Source of the DNA: Opitutales bacterium
Lineage (GTDB): Bacteria; Verrucomicrobiota; Verrucomicrobiia; Opitutales; T3Sed10-336
DNA: 54,084 nucleotides
NCBI GenBank assembly: GCA_022565335.1
Contig: JAIUMY010000009.1
Span: 1 to 54,084 of the forward strand
Direction: 5' to 3'
Shown piece by piece: positions 1 through 8,384 of the stretch (positions are counted from its first letter, which is position 1; every line of letters starts with the position of its first letter). The notes beneath the pieces are model-generated. The model worked only from the letters and a program-made list of their open reading frames with translations, was not told where the DNA came from and did no database searches. The position numbers and the translations under genes are program-made.

Positions 1-12
1 CTTCGCTCGGCC

Positions 13-33
13 AAAACCCCACGTGGGGGTTCT
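13..33 (-). terminator. Weak terminator-like palindrome downstream of tRNA-Leu
   Basis: On the minus strand a C-rich arm and a G-rich arm flank a central ACGT, and the second arm ends in four T residues. It lies about 75 bases after the 3' end of the minus-strand tRNA, so it could end that transcript. The T tract is short and the loop is tight, so it may be a chance palindrome. The rest of bases 1-108 shows no gene or other signal to me. Confidence 0.3.
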
Positions 34-108
34 CATACACCCTTATTTGCCGCCTACCATTTTGCGGAAGTTGTTCTTACTCCTTAAATTTTCCTTCTTA
101 CTTGAAAG

Positions 109-193
109 TGGTGCTCAGGGGGGGATTCGAACCCCCACACCTTGCGGCACATGCACCTGAAGCATGCGTGTCTGCCAATTCCACCACCTGAGC
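109..193 (-). tRNA. tRNA-Leu, anticodon CAG
   Basis: Read on the minus strand, this 85-nt stretch folds as a class II tRNA. The acceptor arms are GCTCAGG and CCTGAGC, followed by discriminator A and an encoded CCA at bases 109-111. A CATGC/GCATG anticodon stem holds the 7-nt loop TTCAGGT, giving anticodon CAG. There is a long variable arm, and the T arm is GGGGG-TTCGAAT-CCCCC. Anticodon CAG reads CUG leucine codons. It lies 65 bases after the msrA stop on the same strand and may be co-transcribed with it. Confidence 0.95.
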
Positions 194-258
194 GTTGTGC
201 GGAAAAAATAGCAAAGCGAAAAAGTTGCCGGATGACAAGTCCGGATTTTGGGGATTTT

Positions 259-933
259 TTAACGCTCCCGCAGGGGAAGCCCAAGTTCACGGAGCTTTGG
301 CTCAATCACGAACCTGCAATAACGGGCGTCGGGATTCCGGTTGTAGTAATTGAGATGCTCCTCCTCGGCAGGGTAAAAATTCATAGCTGGCTCAATCGCG
401 GTGACAATTGGCCGGTCATGACGGCCGGAGGCATCCGCTTCTTGCAACGACGCTTTAGCCTTTTCTTTTTGCTCGTCCGAATGAACAAAAAGTACCGACC
501 GATAATGCCGTCCGACATCATTGCCCTGACGGTTCAACTGAGTCGGGTCGTGCATCTGCCAAAACAAATCCAACAATTCCTCATAGCGAATCACTTCAGG
601 ATCATAAGTGAATTGCACCACCTCCGCGTGATCGGTCTGCCCCGCAACCACCCTCCGGTAAAAGGCATCGGCGGTGGAACCTCCCATGTACCCGGGCGTG
701 ACTTCGGAAACACCCTCAATTCGTTGCAGAATCGCTTCGGTGCACCAGAAGCATCCGGTCCCAAAGGTGGCGGTGTTTTCCCGGTCCGGAGAAACCGCAA
801 GGGCCGCTGGGTCACGGGCTTGGGAACCCTCAAGTTTGGCGACTATATCGGGAGCCCCCACAGTCCAAAAAGCGATCCCAATAAAAATAATCGCCGCTGA
901 AAAAAGAAAAATTGCATTCCACGCTTTTACCAT
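259..933 (-). CDS. msrA: Peptide-methionine (S)-S-oxide reductase MsrA, membrane-anchored or exported
   Basis: MsrA reduces the S form of methionine sulfoxide, free or in proteins, back to methionine during oxidative-damage repair. The 224-residue product carries the family motif GCFWC at residues 60-64, with C61 the expected nucleophile. It is followed by the conserved GYMGG stretch near residue 81 and the EEHLNYY stretch near 190. The first 26 residues form one hydrophobic segment after a Lys, so the enzyme is probably anchored in, or exported across, the inner membrane rather than cytosolic. The start is supported by an AGGAGGG ribosome site just upstream of the ATG. The neighbouring minus-strand esterase gene ends 12 bases upstream, so the two may share a transcript. 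Confidence 0.93.
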   Translation of the reverse strand: MVKAWNAIFLFSAAIIFIGIAFWTVGAPDIVAKLEGSQARDPAALAVSPDRENTATFGTGCFWCTEAILQRIEGVSEVTPGYMGGSTADAFYRRVVAGQTDHAEVVQFTYDPEVIRYEELLDLFWQMHDPTQLNRQGNDVGRHYRSVLFVHSDEQKEKAKASLQEADASGRHDRPIVTAIEPAMNFYPAEEEHLNYYNRNPDARYCRFVIEPKLRELGLPLRER

Positions 934-945
934 AAAACCCTCCTG

Positions 946-1608
946 TTATTTAACCGCCCCTTCCTCCGGGGAGGTAGACTCCTCTCCAAAAACCAAACAA
1001 TGGATTGTCGGATACACATTCTCCGCCAGAATTTTTTGCCCCTCGGCATTTGGATGAATACCGTCGGGAAGATTCAATTCTCTTTCCCCGGCGACCCCTT
1101 CCAAGAGGAATGGCACAAAGGTGACTTCCATCTCCTCCGCGACCGACGGAAAGATCGGGTCAAAGGCTTCGCGGAAATTCCGGCCCAAATTCGGCGGCGC
1201 TTTGAGGCCCACCAAAACGACTTCTGCTTCCGGACGGGCTTTTTTCACTTTTTCAATAATTCCTTTGAGGTTTTCCTTGGTTCCGCCAACCGGATGGCCC
1301 CGCAGGGCATCATTCGCCCCAAGAGCGAGGACGAAGATATCGACTTCGCCCCGTAAGATCCAATCGACCCGGGCCAGCCCTCCGCCCGTTGCCTCGCCAC
1401 TGAGACCGGCATTTACCACCTCCCCTGTCCAGCCTTTCTCCCGCAGGGATTCGGCAACAAGGGCTGGATAGGCTTGGGATTCATCCAAACCGAAGCCCGC
1501 CGTCAGGCTATCGCCAAAGAAAATAATGCGGTGGTCGGGCGAAGCGATGGCCGCATTCGCCCCAACAAGCAAGGTGAAACAAAAGAAGATTCGAAGGAAG
1601 GTTGTCAT
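946..1608 (-). CDS. TesA-like GDSL esterase/lysophospholipase (SGNH hydrolase), periplasmic
   Basis: This 220-residue SGNH hydrolase has a signal peptide (residues 1-22, ending near ANAAIAS). The block I motif FGDSLTAGFG puts the catalytic Ser at residue 34. A GAND block follows near residue 97, and DGIHPN near residue 182 supplies the catalytic Asp and His. The family (TesA/arylesterase) hydrolyses thioesters, aryl esters and lysophospholipids in the periplasm. It is divergent from the ABC transporter genes that follow on the plus strand, with only 38 bases between the start codons. The same three functions (tesA, ybbA, ybbP) are neighbours in many proteobacteria, which supports the call. 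The true substrate cannot be read from sequence. Confidence 0.87.
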   Translation of the reverse strand: MTTFLRIFFCFTLLVGANAAIASPDHRIIFFGDSLTAGFGLDESQAYPALVAESLREKGWTGEVVNAGLSGEATGGGLARVDWILRGEVDIFVLALGANDALRGHPVGGTKENLKGIIEKVKKARPEAEVVLVGLKAPPNLGRNFREAFDPIFPSVAEEMEVTFVPFLLEGVAGERELNLPDGIHPNAEGQKILAENVYPTIHCLVFGEESTSPEEGAVK

Positions 1609-1646
1609 TGGGAGAAACGATCTTACTTTACCCTATCAAAAGAACG

Positions 1647-2327
1647 ATGACAACCAACTCTCCCACAATTCTCGAAGCCCGCGAGGTTTCCCGCCATTAC
1701 CCACAGGGCCGCCGCCGTCTGACCGTCCTCAACAAAGTATCCCTGTCCCTTCGCGCCGGTGAAAGCCTGGCCGTAGTTGGTCCCTCGGGTAGCGGCAAGA
1801 CCACTTTATTGGGACTTTGCGCCGGCCTCGACCTGCCCGATGAGGGCGAGATTTCCTTTGGAGGAAATGTTTTGACCGGCCGCAGTGAGGAAGAGCGGGC
1901 GACGATTCGCCGGGAACAGGCAGGCTTTATTTTCCAGAGCTTTCATTTACTGCCAACCCTGACCGCCCTGGAAAATGCCGCCGTGCCGGGTGAGCTACTC
2001 GGATGGCCCGACGCCCGGGACCGGGCGGGTAAACTTTTGCAAGAAGTGGGGTTGGGAGATCGCCTGAACCACTACCCTTCCCAACTTTCCGGCGGAGAAC
2101 AACAACGGGTCGCCGTGGCCCGGGCGCTGGTCAACAAGCCTTCGGTTCTTTTCGCGGACGAGCCTACCGGCAATCTGGATACCAAGACCGGGGAAACTAT
2201 CGCTGATTTACTTTTTGCCCTGAACAGTTCTGCCGATACGGCTTTAATTTTGATCACCCACGATGAAAAATTGGCGGCCCGGGCTGACCGGGTTCTTTAC
2301 CTGCGGAACGGCGAGGTCCAAAAATGA
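1647..2327 (+). CDS. ABC transporter ATP-binding protein, YbbA/LolD type
   Basis: The 226-residue ATPase belongs to the MacB/LolD/YbbA subgroup of ABC proteins, which pair with FtsX-type permeases. Walker A ([12 protein letters not shown]), the signature [15 protein letters not shown] and Walker B with [10 protein letters not shown] are all intact, as is the switch His in LITHDE. I chose the ATG at 1647 rather than a TTG at 1602, because the earlier start would overlap the divergent esterase gene. Its stop overlaps the start of the permease gene by 4 bases (ATGA), which implies translational coupling. Members of this subgroup extract lipids, lipoproteins or peptides rather than importing nutrients. 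Confidence 0.92.
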   Translation: MTTNSPTILEAREVSRHYPQGRRRLTVLNKVSLSLRAGESLAVVGPSGSGKTTLLGLCAGLDLPDEGEISFGGNVLTGRSEEERATIRREQAGFIFQSFHLLPTLTALENAAVPGELLGWPDARDRAGKLLQEVGLGDRLNHYPSQLSGGEQQRVAVARALVNKPSVLFADEPTGNLDTKTGETIADLLFALNSSADTALILITHDEKLAARADRVLYLRNGEVQK

Positions 2328-4891
2328 GTTTTCCATCGACGAACAAGGACCGCACCAGCTTAGGGCAGCGGATTGGGTGGAGTTTGCGTATGGCGCTGCG
2401 GGATACCCGTGCTCATCCCCTACGTTTTCTGGTGGCCGGCTTGCCGGTGGTCCTGGGCATTGCCTCCCTGGTGGCGGTGGAATCCTTTCGCGATAATCTG
2501 GAAGAGGCGGTGGAACGGGAGTCACGACAATTACTGGGCGCCGATCTGGTTCTTTCGGCCCGGCGTGTTCCCGATGCGGAGTTAACTGCGTTTTTGGAAG
2601 AAATCCCCGGCGAAGGGGCCCGTGAAGTTCAGTTCTCTTCGATGCTCAGCATCCCCGACACGGGGGAAAGCCGACTGGTCCAGGTACGGGCGATTGAAGG
2701 CGGATTCCCCTTTTACGGGGAAATGGAAACGATCCCCGAAAACGCCTTCAAAGAGCTTCCCCACAACCCTCAAGGCGCCCTCTTGGAAGAAAGTCTGCTT
2801 CTCCAGTTCGGTCTGGAAACCGGCGAAGCCCTGCGGATCGGGGACCAGGAACTTCAGGTCGCAGGAATATTACGGCGCGCGCCCGGAGAGGCCGGGGCCC
2901 TGGGCATGATTGCCCCGAGGGTTTATCTGTCGATGGAGTTGGTCGAGTCCTCAGGCTTGTTGACCACTGGCAGCGTGGCCCGCTATCGCTGGAGTTTTCG
3001 TTTTCCGGCAGACCCTGACCCGGACGAATGGGTGACCGCCAACCGAAGCCGGATTGACCAGCTTCAGTTGGAAACCGAAACGGTGACTGAAAGAAGGGAG
3101 GGCCTCGAAGAGACTTTTGGTTTACTCGGCAGCTTTCTCCATCTGGTGGGATTCGCGGCTTTACTCCTGGGGGCGGTCGGGGTAGGCAGCGCGGTACGGG
3201 TGCAAACGGAAGCCAAGCGCGATCAAATGGCTCTCCTGCGATGTCTCGGCACGCGCTATAGCGATGCCCGCCGGACCATTCTCTGGCAAATCCTTGCCAG
3301 TGGCCTGGGCGGAGCGCTGACGGGCGGGGCGATTGGCGTGGGGTTGCAATATCTTCTTCCTTTTCTTTTAGGAGATTTCCTCCCCGTTCGCATTGAGGTA
3401 AGCCTGGCCCCCGCGGCTTTGGCGGGGGGGATTGGTTTCGGTTTTCTCTTCACCCTGTTATTCGCCCTTCCCCCTTTGCTCGGGCTGCGGGAAGTCTCCC
3501 CGCTGGAAACTTTACGGAGTGGATTCTCGTCAAACAGTCGGGGCGATTGGAGACACCGTTGGCCGCTGGGTCTCGCGGTGGGACTGGTTTTGGGGTTTGC
3601 CTGGTGGCAGATAAAGGAGATCCTGCCGGCCTTGCTCTATACGGGAGGGATTCTTTTTGCGGTGGCCTTTCTCGCATTGGTGGCCCGCATATTTCTTTTC
3701 GCCTTGCGTCGGGCCGTGCCCTCCCGGGCACCCTGGGTTTGGCGTCAGGCCACGGCAAGTCTTTTCCGTCCCCGCAACCAAACAACCCTCGTTGTAACGG
3801 CAATCGGCTTGGGCACGGCCTTACTGGTCCTTCTTTTCCTGGTACGGGAAAATGCCCTTGGACAAATCCAGGCGGAAACCGGAGGTGATCAGGCGAATCT
3901 GGCCTTTTTTGACATCCAGCCCGACCAACTGGAGCCCCTTCGTGAATTGGCTGACCGGGAGGGCTTTGCCTTGTTGGAAACCGCACCTATCGTTACCATG
4001 CGGATGCGTTCCTTGGCCGGACGCCCGGTGAATGAATGGTTGGAACGCGATGATGTGCCACGTTGGAGCCTGCAACGGGAATTCCGGTCGACCTTTCGGG
4101 AAGAATTGACCGAAAAAGACGAGATCGTCGCCGGAGAATGGGTCGGGAGAGTTTCCCCCGACGAGGGCATAATTCCCGTTTCCCTGGAAAAAGGCTTGGC
4201 GGAAGACTGGGGAGTAGGCCTTGGGGACCGGGCGGTCTTTGATGTCCAGGGGGTTCCCCTGGAGGTAGAGATCACGAGCTTGCGTGAAGTGGATTGGCGG
4301 GAGATGCGACCCAATTTCTTTTTCATCTTTCCCGCCGGCGTGCTGGAGGCGGCCCCCCGCTTTTATCTCACCGTCGTCCGGGCTGAGACGACGGAGGATT
4401 CGGCGCGTTTGCAAAGAGCGGTAACGCGGGAGTTCCCGACGATTTCGATTTTGGATTTAAGCCTGGTTCTCGACACCATACGGGACATTGTCAACCGGGT
4501 GACCTTTGTTATCCAATTTATGGCCTTCTTCACGGTAGTCACCGGCCTGGTCTTGCTATTCTCGGTTATCGGAACGGAGCGGCAGCAAAGGATGCGGGAA
4601 ACCCATCTTCTAAGAGTTCTGGGAGCCTCCCGCGGAACCATCCGAAAAATTTTGCTGGGCGAATATGTGCTCCTAGGCACTTTGTCCGGAGCCACCGGAG
4701 TGGGCATTGGGATCGGGGCCGCTTACGCGATTGGCCGCTGGGTTCTGGATATGCCCTGGACGGCCTCCGCCTTTTTCCCACTGGCAGCCTTTGGTATCGT
4801 TCTTCTACTCACCTTGCTGGCGGGGATCCTCGCGGGGACCAAGGATATTAATAAACCTCCTTTGCCTACTCTGCGCAACGAAGGCCGATAA
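2324..4891 (+). CDS. FtsX-family ABC transporter permease, YbbP-like
   Basis: This 855-residue membrane protein has one N-terminal membrane helix and a large extracytoplasmic MacB-like core domain. It then has two blocks of FtsX helices (roughly residues 270-440 and 720-840), the second starting after another soluble domain. This two-FtsX layout matches YbbP and the LolC/E-related permeases. It partners the ATPase encoded immediately upstream with a 4-base overlap. With the divergent TesA-like esterase, the locus recreates the tesA-ybbA-ybbP arrangement. The transported substrate is unknown, and a lipid or lipoprotein is the usual guess. The next 218 bases carry no gene apart from the mscS terminator. 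Confidence 0.9.
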   Translation: MSFPSTNKDRTSLGQRIGWSLRMALRDTRAHPLRFLVAGLPVVLGIASLVAVESFRDNLEEAVERESRQLLGADLVLSARRVPDAELTAFLEEIPGEGAREVQFSSMLSIPDTGESRLVQVRAIEGGFPFYGEMETIPENAFKELPHNPQGALLEESLLLQFGLETGEALRIGDQELQVAGILRRAPGEAGALGMIAPRVYLSMELVESSGLLTTGSVARYRWSFRFPADPDPDEWVTANRSRIDQLQLETETVTERREGLEETFGLLGSFLHLVGFAALLLGAVGVGSAVRVQTEAKRDQMALLRCLGTRYSDARRTILWQILASGLGGALTGGAIGVGLQYLLPFLLGDFLPVRIEVSLAPAALAGGIGFGFLFTLLFALPPLLGLREVSPLETLRSGFSSNSRGDWRHRWPLGLAVGLVLGFAWWQIKEILPALLYTGGILFAVAFLALVARIFLFALRRAVPSRAPWVWRQATASLFRPRNQTTLVVTAIGLGTALLVLLFLVRENALGQIQAETGGDQANLAFFDIQPDQLEPLRELADREGFALLETAPIVTMRMRSLAGRPVNEWLERDDVPRWSLQREFRSTFREELTEKDEIVAGEWVGRVSPDEGIIPVSLEKGLAEDWGVGLGDRAVFDVQGVPLEVEITSLREVDWREMRPNFFFIFPAGVLEAAPRFYLTVVRAETTEDSARLQRAVTREFPTISILDLSLVLDTIRDIVNRVTFVIQFMAFFTVVTGLVLLFSVIGTERQQRMRETHLLRVLGASRGTIRKILLGEYVLLGTLSGATGVGIGIGAAYAIGRWVLDMPWTASAFFPLAAFGIVLLLTLLAGILAGTKDINKPPLPTLRNEGR

Positions 4892-5047
4892 TGAAAACCA
4901 GACTCCGAAGTTGAAAACTGGCCCCGGGCCCTGGGGCTGGTAACGCTACGGGTGGAAAAGCGGAAAGCTGCGCTTGCCAAATCCCGCCGAAATATCCGCC
5001 GAAGCCAGGGCGAAGGTGGAGTAACGCGGGGGGAACAAGCGAAACGC

Positions 5048-5080
5048 AAAAAAACAGGGACTGGCGAACCGGTCCCTGTC
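5048..5080 (-). terminator. Rho-independent terminator of mscS
   Basis: On the minus strand, ACAGGGACcggt and its complement form a GC-rich hairpin followed directly by a run of seven T residues. It lies 30 bases after the mscS stop codon, in the right orientation to end that transcript. Confidence 0.8.
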
Positions 5081-5109
5081 CTGAGATTTTGCTGGTTGGA
5101 GCGAAATCT

Positions 5110-5922
5110 TTATCCGGCGGACTTTTCCTCAAAGAGATGGACATCCCGTTGCGGGAAAGGGATGGTGACATTCTGACTATCAAACTCTTCCTTGACCTTT
5201 TGCATGAACCATAGACGCGTGGCCCACCAGTCGGCCCGCTTGGTCCAGGCGTGGACGATCAGATCGACCGAACTGTCATTTAACGTGGTGACCGCAACCA
5301 TGGGCGCCGGATCCTTGAGAAAGCGTTCCTCGCCTTCAATGATTTTGAGAATAATTTGCTTGGCCCGCTCCATATCGTCGGCATAGGAAATGCCAAAGGT
5401 TTCGTTAACCCGCCGGCGGTCTTCAAAGCAACGGGAAAAATTGGTTACCAATTGCCCCCATAGCGCACTGTTGGGGATCGTAACCATCGGCCCGTCCGGG
5501 CTGTGGGCTTCGGTGATAAAGAGACCAATTTCATCGATGATAAAAACCCCTGCGGAAATATTGATAACCTCGCCGACCTTGAAAGGGCGAAAGATCATGA
5601 TCATTACCCCGGAGGCAACATTGGTCAGAGTGCCTTGCAAAGCCAATCCAATCGCCAGAGCGGCCCCACCGGCAGCGGTAAGAAAGAGAGCCAGGTTGAC
5701 CCCAAGATAACCAAGCGCCGCATAACCAGCCAGCAACAGAACCATGATACGGGTGAGCTTTACCAATAGATAACGCAAACCGGTGTCGATCTTTTCCGAC
5801 CGCGAAACCCCGCGATCCACCGCCCGGCCTAAAAGTCGGGCCAGAAAAACCCCGACAATCATAACTACTAAAGCAGCCCCTATGCGGGCGCCCCATTCGA
5901 TTAGGTAATGTTCAACTTCCAT
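5110..5922 (-). CDS. Small-conductance mechanosensitive channel, MscS family
   Basis: The 270-residue protein has three N-terminal membrane helices. The third (residues about 83-118) is the Gly/Ala-rich pore helix typical of MscS (AAGGAALAIGLALQGTLTNV), followed by the amphipathic FRPFKVGE turn. The beta domain follows with VTIPNSALWG, then the C-terminal alpha/beta domain. The length is close to the E. coli MscS minimum of about 286. The family opens under membrane tension to release solutes on osmotic downshock. It is transcribed alone between the exporter and a histidine kinase gene, and ends at a clear terminator. Confidence 0.93.
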   Translation of the reverse strand: MEVEHYLIEWGARIGAALVVMIVGVFLARLLGRAVDRGVSRSEKIDTGLRYLLVKLTRIMVLLLAGYAALGYLGVNLALFLTAAGGAALAIGLALQGTLTNVASGVMIMIFRPFKVGEVINISAGVFIIDEIGLFITEAHSPDGPMVTIPNSALWGQLVTNFSRCFEDRRRVNETFGISYADDMERAKQIILKIIEGEERFLKDPAPMVAVTTLNDSSVDLIVHAWTKRADWWATRLWFMQKVKEEFDSQNVTIPFPQRDVHLFEEKSAG

Positions 5923-5965
5923 AATTTCAATGCATTCGAGTTATCCTGTGGATAGAAAAAGAATT

Positions 5966-7072
5966 TTACTCGGTCGGCAAATTGATAATGAATGCGGTCC
6001 CTTCATCGGAACTGGAACGACATTCGATGGTGCCTCCGTGGGCTTCAATAAGGTTTTTCACGATCGCCAAACCGATCCCCGTGCCGTTTTTCTTTCCATG
6101 TGTCACGAAAGGTTCGAAAAGTTTATCTTTCAGCTCCGGGGGGATTCCCGGGCCGTTATCCTCCACCGAGAAGACCCATCCAGCCCCTTCGGGATCTTGT
6201 TTCAGCCGTATTTTAATAGCGGCATCAGGACGGCCTTCCAAAACATCCGCGGCATTATTGATGATATTTTGCAAGGAACGGATTATTTTAATCCGATCAA
6301 TAAACACCTCGCCATCGTCCCCTTCGGCTGACCAGCGGATCTTCTTCTGGTCCAGAATGGACTCATTTTCTTCATTGAGTTGGTAAAGAATTTCCGCGAC
6401 CGATACCGGCTTACGCTCAAGCGTAGGTTGACCCTTGGAAAATTCCAGCAATTCAGTGGCCATCCCCTCCATTTTCTCGATTTGCAGATCAAGATTTTTC
6501 ACCATCCGTTGGGTGGTCTCATCAGAGTGCTGGGCTCCGAGAATTTCACCGATGAGACGAATGTGGGTAAAAGGGTTACGGAAATCATGGATAATTCTTC
6601 CGGCCATTTCCCCGACCATCGACATTTTCTCCCGGTGCACCACGGTCCGGCGAAAGGAATCGTTCGTTTGACGAAGATTCCGGGAAACTTGCTGATACAA
6701 AAATTGCCAGGTCGGCAGGGGGGCTCTTTCCATCATTTCCAGGAACTTGTCGGCCGCCTGTTCGTAAATTTCCACATCTTCCAGAGCACAAGCCGTGGCA
6801 CTGCGGGGTTTCCCATCCAAAACTCCCAGTTCGCCGAAAAGGTCTCCCTGTTTGCGAACCGACAGAACCAAAGGCCGCTCCTTTTCCGAGGTCTGTTTTT
6901 GTAAGTGAACCTCCCCTTCGGCAACTAAAACAACGGTTTCCGAGGAATCTCCGTCAAAAAACAAAATCTCTCCAGCGGGAACCTTTCGGCGAGTCGATGT
7001 TTGAATAAAAAACTCGAGGAGATCTTCCGGCAAGGACGCCAAGAAAGGAGAAGAGGGCAAGTTGCAAGACAT
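5966..7072 (-). CDS. Soluble sensor histidine kinase with N-terminal cyclic-nucleotide-binding domain
   Basis: The 368-residue protein begins with a cNMP-binding/CAP-effector beta-barrel (residues about 10-120, with GDLFGELGVLDGKPRSATA as its phosphate-binding-cassette-like stretch). A short linker follows, then the dimerisation H-box with His162 (IIHDFRNP). The N-box is NIINNAADV, the G1 box DNGPGIPPELKD and the G2 box GTGIGLAIVKNL. No membrane helix is present, so it should be cytosolic. The family logic is that a small ligand or partner bound by the first domain tunes autophosphorylation. No response regulator gene is adjacent, so it is an orphan kinase. The cassette keeps the small-residue pattern expected for cNMP binding, but ligand identity is untested. 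Confidence 0.9.
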   Translation of the reverse strand: MSCNLPSSPFLASLPEDLLEFFIQTSTRRKVPAGEILFFDGDSSETVVLVAEGEVHLQKQTSEKERPLVLSVRKQGDLFGELGVLDGKPRSATACALEDVEIYEQAADKFLEMMERAPLPTWQFLYQQVSRNLRQTNDSFRRTVVHREKMSMVGEMAGRIIHDFRNPFTHIRLIGEILGAQHSDETTQRMVKNLDLQIEKMEGMATELLEFSKGQPTLERKPVSVAEILYQLNEENESILDQKKIRWSAEGDDGEVFIDRIKIIRSLQNIINNAADVLEGRPDAAIKIRLKQDPEGAGWVFSVEDNGPGIPPELKDKLFEPFVTHGKKNGTGIGLAIVKNLIEAHGGTIECRSSSDEGTAFIINLPTE

Positions 7073-7156
7073 TAAAAAGTTAGATACCAGACATTAGTGG
7101 ACACCGCAACCGTATTTTCTCTTGGCGATCGGGTTGGATCGCGCTATACAAAGACT

Positions 7157-7912
7157 ATGGTCGCTTTGAAAGAGATTGTCCACTATTGTAACGAGCGCTT
7201 GGGACTGCCCGGCTTTCCGGATTTCCCCGGATCGGAAAACGGTTTGCAGGTGGAGAATGCCGGCACGGTAACCAAAATCGGTGCCGCCGTGGATGCCGGG
7301 GAAGACCCGATCGCCAAGGCCATCGCCGAAGGGATCGACTTCCTGATTGTCCACCACGGGCTGTTCTGGGAACCGCTCGCCCCACTGACCGGTCCGGCAT
7401 ATCGCAAAGTCAAAGCTTTGGTGGAATCCGGTTGCGCCATTTACAGTGCACACTTGCCTTTGGACGCCCACCCCGAAATCGGTAACAATGCCCTTTTGGG
7501 TAAACTACTGGAACTCGAAAAAGAAGGCACCTTCCTGCCTTACGAGGGCGAAAACATTGCCTGGCGCGGGAAGGGAATCACCGAGCGAGGGGATTTACTC
7601 GCCAAATTGAAAGAACTTTTTCCCGGCGGGGTGACCGCCATTGAGAAGGGGCCCGAAAATCTTTCCTCCATCGCCATTCTTACCGGCAGCGGGACCAGTG
7701 TGGTTCCCCACTTGCCCGAGGAGGGCGTTGATACTTTGGTTACGGGTGAACTTAAACAGAATGTCTACACCTTTGCCCAGGAACACGGCTTAAACCTGTA
7801 TTGCTGTGGCCATTACGCCACCGAAACCTTGGGCGTTACCGCTTTGCAAAAAGAACTCTCCAGGAAATTCAATCTCCCCGGAGCCTTTATCTCCACCGAC
7901 TGCCCCCTCTAA
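7157..7912 (+). CDS. Nif3-like dinuclear metal-centre protein (DUF34/YqfO family)
   Basis: The 251-residue protein matches the Nif3/YbgI family: an N-terminal GLQVEN stretch, the metal-binding LIVHHGLFW motif near residue 59, SAHLPLDAHPEIGNN, and a C-terminal HYATE motif near residue 217. These His, Asp and Glu residues hold two metal ions in a hexameric ring. Its role is debated; proposals include metal insertion and a GTP cyclohydrolase-like hydrolase, and the activity is not established here. I chose the ATG at 7157 because a GTG at 7097 would add 20 residues unlike the family. aroQ follows 12 bases downstream, suggesting one transcript. Confidence 0.9.
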   Translation: MVALKEIVHYCNERLGLPGFPDFPGSENGLQVENAGTVTKIGAAVDAGEDPIAKAIAEGIDFLIVHHGLFWEPLAPLTGPAYRKVKALVESGCAIYSAHLPLDAHPEIGNNALLGKLLELEKEGTFLPYEGENIAWRGKGITERGDLLAKLKELFPGGVTAIEKGPENLSSIAILTGSGTSVVPHLPEEGVDTLVTGELKQNVYTFAQEHGLNLYCCGHYATETLGVTALQKELSRKFNLPGAFISTDCPL

Positions 7913-7924
7913 GCCAACCTCACC

Positions 7925-8374
7925 ATGAAAAAAATCGCCATCGTCAACGGTCCCAACCTCAACCGCCTGGGAGTCCGCGAACCGGAAATCTACGGCAGTA
8001 AAAGTTTGGCCGACCTGGAAACCCAACTTTTGAATATGGTAACCCCGGAAGAGGCTGAACTGGAGTTCTTTCAGTCCAACCACGAAGGCAGTCTGATTGA
8101 CTTTATTTCGGGCTTTGAGGATGACAACGGCAGCGGCATCATCATCAATCCCGGAGCCCTTACCCACACTAGTTTAGCCCTGCGCGATGCCATTGCCGGA
8201 CTATCCCTTCCGGTCGTGGAAGTCCATATTTCCAATATTTACCGGCGGGAACAAATTCGGCAGCATTCACTGACCGCCCCCGCTTGCGTGGGCGTAATTT
8301 CCGGCCTCGGATTTGCCGGCTATTCGGCCGCCCTCAATTACCTCCTCGAACACCTGGACCAAGAGCCCGGTTAG
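7925..8374 (+). CDS. aroQ: Type II 3-dehydroquinate dehydratase
   Basis: AroQ converts 3-dehydroquinate to 3-dehydroshikimate, step three of the shikimate pathway to aromatic amino acids. The 149-residue length is typical of the small type II dodecameric enzyme. Signatures in order are NGPNLNRLGVREPEIYG (Asn, Arg and the catalytic Tyr), SNHEG, INPGALTHTS, and VEVHISNIYRRE with the catalytic His before the Arg pair. It follows the Nif3-like gene by 12 bases and converges on trpS, with stops 11 bases apart. Confidence 0.96.
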   Translation: MKKIAIVNGPNLNRLGVREPEIYGSKSLADLETQLLNMVTPEEAELEFFQSNHEGSLIDFISGFEDDNGSGIIINPGALTHTSLALRDAIAGLSLPVVEVHISNIYRREQIRQHSLTAPACVGVISGLGFAGYSAALNYLLEHLDQEPG

Positions 8375-8384
8375 GGTTACCCCC

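Noticed and set aside
142-900. Long plus-strand open frame over msrA
   Set aside because: It is antisense to msrA, has no domain pattern and an implausible composition; the msrA frame has clear family motifs and a ribosome site.
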